Position numbers and translations under genes: made by a program. Positions 58,399-64,000 of a stretch of DNA of 64,000 bases are shown one piece after another (the stretch's first letter is position 1; each line of letters opens with the position of its first letter). The notes beneath the pieces are model-generated. The model searched no databases, was not told the DNA's origin, and was given only the letters and a program-made list of their open reading frames with translations. Source of the stretch: a virus; IMG/VR virus record IMGVR_UViG_3300028920_000034, positions 1 through 64,000 of that record; one strand, written 5' to 3'.

Positions 58399-59390
58399 CA
58401 GGACACCACCTCTGCCCGGAAGCCGGAGTCAGCGGACACATCGCTGTCCGCCAGAATGTCATAGCGATGCCCGATGCTGGCCACGGCCGTGTCCTCCGCC
58501 ATGATGTACTCGAGCTCCACGTGGATCGGCACCACGCCATCGCCAGTGTCCAGCCCGATCTTGCGCCACATGCGCTTGAAAGCATCCGCGATGGTGAGCT
58601 CGCTCTGGCCACCGATGGCGCCAGTGGTAATCTCCAACCGAATGCGATGCGTCTTGCACTTCCGACACGTCTCCACGCACCCGCCCACCACGCTCTGGTA
58701 GGTGGCCTTCGGTGCCCCGGCCACCACCCCGGTCAGCGTCAAGTCTGCATAGCCCCACCCGTAGTCGATGGTGCCCACCTCGGTGAGCCCCACCAGGAGC
58801 TTGCCGTCACCGTCATCGGTGATCGTGTTACCGGCGATGGTGATCACCACCGAGCTCGGTTCCGCGGGCGCGCACTTGAGCCAGATCTTGTACCGGGTAT
58901 CCGTGGACACCGTGCGCTGGTAGGTCGGGCTTTCCCCGCCCACCACCGGAGGCGTCGTGAGGTACTTGATCCCATCCCACCAGAGCGGATGAACGTCCAC
59001 CTCGAAGCCGTGAACCCTGCACAGCACCACGTAGGACTCGAGGATGCCTTTGATGATGTTCCACCTGGCCGCCAGGCCCGCGCGCATCCGCTGGTAGCCG
59101 AGCGGCTCCGCCAGGTCCACTTCGATCCCGAAATTCTCCCCCAGGTACAGGAGGAGATCCTCGCGGATCTCCCTCGGATTGGTGATGTACTTGAACCGGT
59201 CCAGGTGCCGCTTGAGCCAGGTGAAGCTGGGGCACATCGCCTCCACGAACTTCAGGTACGGGCCCCCGGCGTCCACGTCCTGCTGACGCACATCACCCGG
59301 GAGCTCATCGTACAGGACGATCTTGCACCAGTCGCTCTCCCCGAATGGGGTCGTCCCGAAAGCACGATTTCCGAATCCATACCGAGCCAT
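58398..59390 (-). CDS. P2 gpI-like tail protein
   Basis: A 330-residue protein. The first 140 residues match the phage tail protein I (P2 gpI) family: LPGDVRQQDVDAGGPYLKF, then TWLKRHLDRFKYI, REIREDLLLYLGENFGIEVD and QRMRAGLAARWNIIKGILES. A later module ITDDGDGKLLVGLTEVGTID belongs to the recurring beta family. GpI-type proteins form the baseplate wedge. It is the first gene after repeat element copy 6, with AAGGAC upstream. Confidence 0.75.
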   Translation of the reverse strand: MARYGFGNRAFGTTPFGESDWCKIVLYDELPGDVRQQDVDAGGPYLKFVEAMCPSFTWLKRHLDRFKYITNPREIREDLLLYLGENFGIEVDLAEPLGYQRMRAGLAARWNIIKGILESYVVLCRVHGFEVDVHPLWWDGIKYLTTPPVVGGESPTYQRTVSTDTRYKIWLKCAPAEPSSVVITIAGNTITDDGDGKLLVGLTEVGTIDYGWGYADLTLTGVVAGAPKATYQSVVGGCVETCRKCKTHRIRLEITTGAIGGQSELTIADAFKRMWRKIGLDTGDGVVPIHVELEYIMAEDTAVASIGHRYDILADSDVSADSGFRAEVVS

Positions 59391-59394
59391 GATG

Positions 59395-59464
59395 TTGGCA
59401 CGTCCTTTGCTTCTGCTTAATTAACCTTATCTCCCCCTTATGGAGATAAGAGTCTTGAGGGTCC
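59395..59464 (-). promoter_or_regulatory. Bipartite repeat element, copy 6
   Basis: Has the AAG variant, a 14-base spacer and a perfect nine-base hairpin (CTTATCTCC and GGAGATAAG), the best example of the symmetrical core. It lies between the coiled-coil gene at 59465 and the gpI-like gene. Candidate promoter. Confidence 0.65.
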
Positions 59465-59959
59465 TCAGTCGCCTGATGCCTCCTCCGCGGCCGGAGCCGG
59501 TTCCTCCTGGGGCTCCTCGGGTGCCTCGGTGTCCTTGTCGCCCTCGGGTTCGCTCTCCTTGCTCGCCGCGTCCTGGGCCGCCTCGAGCTGCTTCTTGAGC
59601 TGCGTGTTCTCGGTGACCAGGCCGCCGCTCTCCTCGTCCGACAGATCGATACTGAACCACTCCTCGAAGCCGTGGGCTTTGAACACCCGGTCCACCTCTG
59701 CCTGGAAGCGGGCGCTGGCCGTCTGGGCCTTAACCTGGAGCTCGGCCAGCTTCTCCTGGGCCGCCTGGAGCTTCGTGCCGATGGCCTCGCCTTGGTACTT
59801 GAGCTTCTGGAGCTTGAGGAGCTCCACCTCGCTCACGCGGTACTTGCGCTCCCGCACCTGTGCGAGCACCGCCTCTCGCTTCAGGTCGTCCTTGGACTTC
59901 GCTTTCCCGGCGCGCTTCGCCGTCCGCTTCGCTCTGGTCTTCTTGCTGTCCCGGGCCAT
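59465..59959 (-). CDS. Coiled-coil protein with basic start and acidic tail
   Basis: A 164-residue protein: a basic N-terminus (KKTRAKRTAKRAGKAKSK), a central helix and coiled coil (VLAQVRERKYRVSEVELLKL, then KLQAAQEKLAELQVKAQTAS), and an acidic Glu/Pro tail (EAPEEPQEEPAPAAEE). It resembles the layout of the protein at 47600-48160. Could be a chaperone or scaffold. Function unknown. Confidence 0.55.
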   Translation of the reverse strand: MARDSKKTRAKRTAKRAGKAKSKDDLKREAVLAQVRERKYRVSEVELLKLQKLKYQGEAIGTKLQAAQEKLAELQVKAQTASARFQAEVDRVFKAHGFEEWFSIDLSDEESGGLVTENTQLKKQLEAAQDAASKESEPEGDKDTEAPEEPQEEPAPAAEEASGD

Positions 59960-59988
59960 TCCAATCCTCCTTGTTCAATCGTGTTGGC

Positions 59989-62900
59989 CTACTGCCACAC
60001 GGCCAGCCATCCGGCCGTTCCGCCCAAGTCAATCTTGAGCATCCGCCACAGCGTCCAGGTCCCGCTGGCCGGCGCGTTGCCGTCCGGGGTTCCTACGCCA
60101 CTCGAGATGTTGTTTGTCTTGTCCGCAGCCGTGGAGCCGATGAAGTCCATGAAGGATACATCGTTGTCCGCCTGGTCCACAGTGAGGGCCACCACGGCGC
60201 CAGTGGCGCTATTCTGCTTCACATAGCCGGGGCTCAGGGTGTAAAGGCCGTACTCCCAGCTCGAGTCCGCGTAGAACCCGCGCTTGGTGGTGGCTGCACT
60301 TCCACCGGTGAGCTCCACGAACACACCGTAGATCTGAGAAGTCGCATCGTCCGTAGCCCCGGCCAGCGACACCTTGTGTCCGACCAGGCCCTGCCCGCTG
60401 CCCAAGTTGCCGGACTGGCCTTCGGTCCGGAGCACCTCGGTGGCAGTGGTGATCCCGGTAACCTGTTGCGTGATGCGCCCGTTGTTCTTGACGGCGAACT
60501 TGGACGTGCCGCTCAGGCGAGCATCGAAAATGTCACCAGCCCCATCCTGGTCAACGGTCAGGCCGGGGTTAGCGGAATTCGCGCTCATGTCCACCGCGCC
60601 ATTTTCTGCAATAGCCCAGCGTTCGGTGGTGCCGTCCAGTAGGCGGAGAATGTCCCCGGTGCTGTCCTGGCGCACTGTGAGCACCCCGATGCTCCCGCTG
60701 GTGGACGCAGTAATGTCGGTCCGCACGTTCACGTCCAGGAGCGTACCGGTGATCTTCGTGGAAGCCGCCACATCCGCGCCCACCTCGATCGCCTGACCGT
60801 TGCCTTGAATCTTGACCGAATGACCGGCCGCGCTGTTGTAGTCGATCTGGGCGCAGCGGAGTCGGCTGTACCCAGTCAGGTCCAGGTAGCGCCCGCTTGC
60901 TTGCTGGATCTCCACCTTGCCATGCGTGCTCACCTGGAGGTAGCCGTTGCCGTACTGGCCCTTGCACTGGAAAAGCGGGATCTCATTGAACCCGTCATCC
61001 GCTTCAACCTTCACCACGTACTCGGTGTGAGTACCGTTGTTGAGTTGCTTAAACCAAGCAATCGGAGCCGTCTCGTCTCCGCTCGCCTTGCTTCTGTGGA
61101 CGTAGAATGCGTTGCCGCTGTTGGAAGTCTGGTTGATCTCGAATGGGTCGCCCGCACCGGACACCGTGAGCACATTGCTGTTCGGGTCCGCGGCGTACAT
61201 CCCATCCCAACTCGAGACACCTCCACCTGGCAACGTGGTGGAACTGTAGGCTGGGATCCACCTGGTGCTTCCGCCCACCACCATGCGAAGCATGTCGGCC
61301 GTGGCACCGCTATCGGTGCTGATGTTACCAGCGGACCCAGCTTGCGGATTCCCTGCGTACTCGGCAAAAGGTGTAGTCCCGGTCAGGGACCAATAGGACG
61401 GTGCGTAGGCCCACAGAGACCAATCCCACGAATTCTGCACGTACATCGCCTTCGTGAGAGCTGTGACCGAACCGGCTTCGGTGTACCCGAAATTGACACC
61501 GATGAAATCGTAGTCATCGTTGGCGCCCCCATTGGCTTGGCCCTGGGCAGACACGGTGAGGATCTCGAAGGTCTTACCGGTATGGGTTGCCACGGTGTTC
61601 TGTCCGGAAACGGAAAGAACTGGCTGCGTTGCCGTTGCCAAGCCACTAGACGAAAACACGCCGGCCTTCACGTCACCGGTGTGACTCGCCTGGAATGCGG
61701 GATTGCTCGCAGACGATTCGATGTTCAGTGCGGACTTGAGGTACATGCCCAGGGTCCACGTGTCGTCCGCGTAGTAGCCCACGCCAACACCAGACCCGAG
61801 CGAGGTAGCCGTGGCCCTGTACCCGAACACGGCAGAGTCCGCCTCGGTGAGATTCGAGCCATCCGCTTCCACTGCCATGCCATAGGCCCAGGTGGCCGCT
61901 GCGAGAGCCCCCGACTGGTATGACAGCAAATAGCCGTCAAACGTGGCCGTTCCAGAATCCGAAACACTGTGATCAATTTTGCCACCGTGCCAAATATCGA
62001 ACCTCGGTGTCTGGGAAAGGAAGTTGCCATCAGCCACAGAGAAACTGGCTCCAGCTCCACTTCCGTTATTCAGAACACCGAGGGCAGATCGGCCAGTCGG
62101 AACATCGTCCACCACTACAATGGCGATGGCCTCTGAAATCATCCCGAAGTCCAAGGAGCTCGCTGCGTAGTACCCAACGTAGTCAGGACCAGGGAAAGAT
62201 GGGGCCGGCTTGGTGCCCGATGCGCTTGCCTCGAATGCACGGAAGGAATTGAAGCCAGCCGTGGAGTCGCCAGGGTTGGCCACCACCTGGGAGTGAATGT
62301 TTCGCTGGACCCTGGCCGCTTGGGTGATCGCCGCAGAACGGGTGGGCGAAATAAACACCAGGTCAACATCGCCAGCCACATCGGTGAGCGTTCCGGTCAG
62401 GTTCAGTGCCGTAGAATCGCTGGCCCCCACAAAGCTGGCCAGGCCCGTGGACAGGAGCGCCGTGGAACCGGCCACGCTCAGGGCCGCCTGCGTGTCTGCC
62501 GCGTTGACAGTCTCCACGGACATGAGCGGAGCATCGCTGGTGGACTGGTCTCGGAACACCCGGAAGCCGGAGCCAGTGGCAATGTCCTGCTCCCACTGGA
62601 GCACCGCCCCGTCGATGGTCATCGTCTTGCTGGCAGAGTACAACGCATTCCAGCTCGAGACGCCCCCGCCGCCAGCGCCGGGCTGCCACCTCGAATTGCC
62701 CGTAGACCAGACCAGCGCCTCGCCGTCCGCGGGCGCCGTGTTGGCCACATCGCGCCCCTGGAGCCCAACCACCGTGGCCGCGCCGATCTTGCCGCTCAGG
62801 TCCCCACCAGGGCTCACATAGCCCCACTCGGAGCCACCGTCATCCCATTCCATGAGATTGCCGTCTGCACGGGCACCCGTGGTCACTCCGCCGCCCCTGA

Positions 62901-63159
62901 TGGCCACCACCGTCGCAGACGCAATGGTGCCGCTCAGGTCTCCTCCAACCGCCGGGTCGAGCTGCCCTGGCTGGTACTCGCTGGCGGAACTGTTCCACTG
63001 GAGCACATCGCCGTCCGAGCTCGGCGCACCGGTGCCGATGGCATAGCCGCGGAGCTTCGCCACCACGGCCGCCGTGTTGTCCCCGGACAGATCGCCCGCC
63101 AGGTTGGCGATGGGTTCCGTCTGGCTGAATTGTGCCGCTCTGGGGAGTCCGTCGCTCAT
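59989..63159 (-). CDS. Very large tail-fibre protein
   Basis: A 1056-residue protein. The N-terminal 160 residues hold three copies of a unit (GDLSGDNTAAVVAKLRG, GDLSGTIASATVVAIRG, GDLSGKIGAATVVGLQG) each followed by a VLQW-, LMEW- or LVW-containing stretch, as in phage fibre stems. The rest is beta-rich, with repeated TKRGFYADSSW or YYADDTWTLGMY motifs that suggest a repeating fibre shaft. It likely mediates host recognition. Confidence 0.7.
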   Translation of the reverse strand: MSDGLPRAAQFSQTEPIANLAGDLSGDNTAAVVAKLRGYAIGTGAPSSDGDVLQWNSSASEYQPGQLDPAVGGDLSGTIASATVVAIRGGGVTTGARADGNLMEWDDGGSEWGYVSPGGDLSGKIGAATVVGLQGRDVANTAPADGEALVWSTGNSRWQPGAGGGGVSSWNALYSASKTMTIDGAVLQWEQDIATGSGFRVFRDQSTSDAPLMSVETVNAADTQAALSVAGSTALLSTGLASFVGASDSTALNLTGTLTDVAGDVDLVFISPTRSAAITQAARVQRNIHSQVVANPGDSTAGFNSFRAFEASASGTKPAPSFPGPDYVGYYAASSLDFGMISEAIAIVVVDDVPTGRSALGVLNNGSGAGASFSVADGNFLSQTPRFDIWHGGKIDHSVSDSGTATFDGYLLSYQSGALAAATWAYGMAVEADGSNLTEADSAVFGYRATATSLGSGVGVGYYADDTWTLGMYLKSALNIESSASNPAFQASHTGDVKAGVFSSSGLATATQPVLSVSGQNTVATHTGKTFEILTVSAQGQANGGANDDYDFIGVNFGYTEAGSVTALTKAMYVQNSWDWSLWAYAPSYWSLTGTTPFAEYAGNPQAGSAGNISTDSGATADMLRMVVGGSTRWIPAYSSTTLPGGGVSSWDGMYAADPNSNVLTVSGAGDPFEINQTSNSGNAFYVHRSKASGDETAPIAWFKQLNNGTHTEYVVKVEADDGFNEIPLFQCKGQYGNGYLQVSTHGKVEIQQASGRYLDLTGYSRLRCAQIDYNSAAGHSVKIQGNGQAIEVGADVAASTKITGTLLDVNVRTDITASTSGSIGVLTVRQDSTGDILRLLDGTTERWAIAENGAVDMSANSANPGLTVDQDGAGDIFDARLSGTSKFAVKNNGRITQQVTGITTATEVLRTEGQSGNLGSGQGLVGHKVSLAGATDDATSQIYGVFVELTGGSAATTKRGFYADSSWEYGLYTLSPGYVKQNSATGAVVALTVDQADNDVSFMDFIGSTAADKTNNISSGVGTPDGNAPASGTWTLWRMLKIDLGGTAGWLAVWQ

Positions 63160-63168
63160 GGTCTGCTC

Positions 63169-63957
63169 CTAGTAGGGGAACTTGATTTCCACTACGTCTC
63201 CGGCCGTAAGGCCGGCGCCGAATTGGATCACTGGGGCCGGCGAACCGGTGGTCACCCAGGTCCATTCGTTGATCCCAGACGGGGCCGCAGCCCACCGCAC
63301 CAGGATGTTGTTCAGGTGAACGTCCACGCCATCGGGTGGATATAGCGGCGCCGTGGCGCCAGGGCCCTGGATTGGCCCGGCCAGGCTTCCCTGGGCATTG
63401 GCCGTATCGGTGCCCCCTCCTCCGCCAACCCACGCATCGCCAGTTGTCGCCACTGCCACGGTCTGCCGGTCGAATCCGGAGATCCCACCGCCGCCACCAC
63501 CACCACCAGCCGGGTACAGTGGCCCCGAGTAGGTGTCCTCCATGCGGAGCCCGTTGCGCCACCACAGCGAGGTGCCGTAGCGGTAGCACAGGAGGAGCCC
63601 GTCATCAGTGTTGGGCACCGTGGCGGCGCGCCTGGCTGTGAGAGCGATGTTGCTCCCCGGATTGCGCGACACGTCCACGTAGAGCACCTGGCTCTCCGCG
63701 ATTTCAATGTTCCCCGCCGCCACGCTTTCCTGGAAACCCTTTTGGGGGCTGTTGAGCACGATGGGCGCGTTCCAGCTCAGGGTGTTGGAGGTGGCATCCC
63801 AGGAGAGCGTTCCGCCCCCCACGATGAGGATGTTGCGGTCCTCACGGTGGGCGTACAGCATGGCGTCGAGCTGGTTGAGCATCGCTTCAAACAGATCGAA
63901 CCACGGCTCCTGGCCGCGCGCCGGGTACTTCAGGCTGGTGCGGCTGGTGGTGGGCAT
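63169..63957 (-). CDS. Fibre-like protein with Gly-rich hinge
   Basis: A 262-residue protein. The N-terminal part (SLKYPARGQEPWFDLFEAML) is helical and may attach to the baseplate. The central region has a run of eight glycines after YPAG and the C-terminus is beta-rich (WTWVTTGSPAPVIQFGAGLT). Probably a short fibre or an adaptor for the large fibre downstream. Confidence 0.6.
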   Translation of the reverse strand: MPTTSRTSLKYPARGQEPWFDLFEAMLNQLDAMLYAHREDRNILIVGGGTLSWDATSNTLSWNAPIVLNSPQKGFQESVAAGNIEIAESQVLYVDVSRNPGSNIALTARRAATVPNTDDGLLLCYRYGTSLWWRNGLRMEDTYSGPLYPAGGGGGGGGISGFDRQTVAVATTGDAWVGGGGGTDTANAQGSLAGPIQGPGATAPLYPPDGVDVHLNNILVRWAAAPSGINEWTWVTTGSPAPVIQFGAGLTAGDVVEIKFPY

Positions 63958-63999
63958 TTAGACGATCTCCTCATACGTGATTGTTCCCCTGGTGATGAT
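63958..63999 (-). CDS. C-terminal end of a gene cut by the window
   Basis: Thirteen codons ending IITRGTITYEEIV are followed by TAA directly before the ATG of the gene at 63957. The rest lies beyond the right edge. No assignment is possible. Confidence 0.4.
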   Translation of the reverse strand: MITRGTITYEEIV

Positions 64000-64000
64000 C

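Overview
The window is part of the genome of a tailed, double-stranded DNA bacteriophage with a high-GC genome. It carries a dnaG-type primase, a replicative helicase and its loader, RecA, cell-lysis enzymes, a P2 gpI-like tail protein and a long series of fibre and baseplate-like proteins. Head genes, terminase, DNA polymerase, DNA ligase and RNA polymerase are not visible, so this is an internal slice of a larger genome. All supported genes lie on the minus strand and are tightly packed, with many stop/start overlaps (ATGA, GTGA, TGATG). Positions below therefore run against the direction of transcription. The host cannot be named from the sequence; the GC content suggests a high-GC bacterium.

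Layout, from high to low coordinates (the direction of transcription). 64.0-50.7 kb: tail fibre and baseplate-like module, with two very long fibre proteins (1056 and about 1058 aa), a P2 gpI-like protein and two pairs of paralogues built from a recurring beta module. 50.6-42.8 kb: small membrane and coiled-coil proteins, then more fibre-like proteins that share N- and C-terminal domains. 42.7-39.0 kb: a papain-like amidase, membrane proteins and a lipoprotein with the topology of a unimolecular spanin. 38.6-33 kb: a DUF5131 protein, a DNA methyltransferase, a GHKL ATPase with a C-terminal zinc-peptidase motif, and several zinc-finger proteins. 32.5-24.1 kb: the replication core (initiator-like protein, DnaC-like loader, DnaB-like helicase, primase, ssDNA-binding-like protein, UvsW/XPB-like helicase, RecA). 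24.0-14.4 kb: an ExK nuclease, zinc protein, membrane protease, endolysin, transglycosylase, Cas4-like nuclease, GroES-like protein, RuvC-like resolvase, SSB and ParB-like protein. 13.9-8.3 kb: DHH phosphoesterase, XRE regulator, DpdA-like transglycosylase and a SMARCAL1-like helicase. 8.3-0 kb: mostly unknown genes plus a Topo VI-A (Mini-A)-like TOPRIM protein.

The non-coding DNA is unusually rich. A conserved bipartite element of about 72 bp recurs six times at operon boundaries and is the best candidate for a phage promoter; one copy is inverted. A degenerate pentanucleotide (NNGCC) array of about 500 bp contains a perfect 110-bp duplication. A 355-bp gap at 36.6-37.0 kb carries a 10-bp-stem hairpin and three 23-bp repeats. 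A 270-bp gap at 12.2-12.5 kb holds stacked palindromes and an operator-like site over a sigma70-like promoter. A 424-bp gap at 38.6-39.0 kb has a promoter and a terminator about 75 bp apart.

Functions are read from motifs in the translated sequence and from knowledge of the families. No database search was possible. Many proteins remain unassigned, and start sites were chosen by ribosome-binding sites and gene overlaps.
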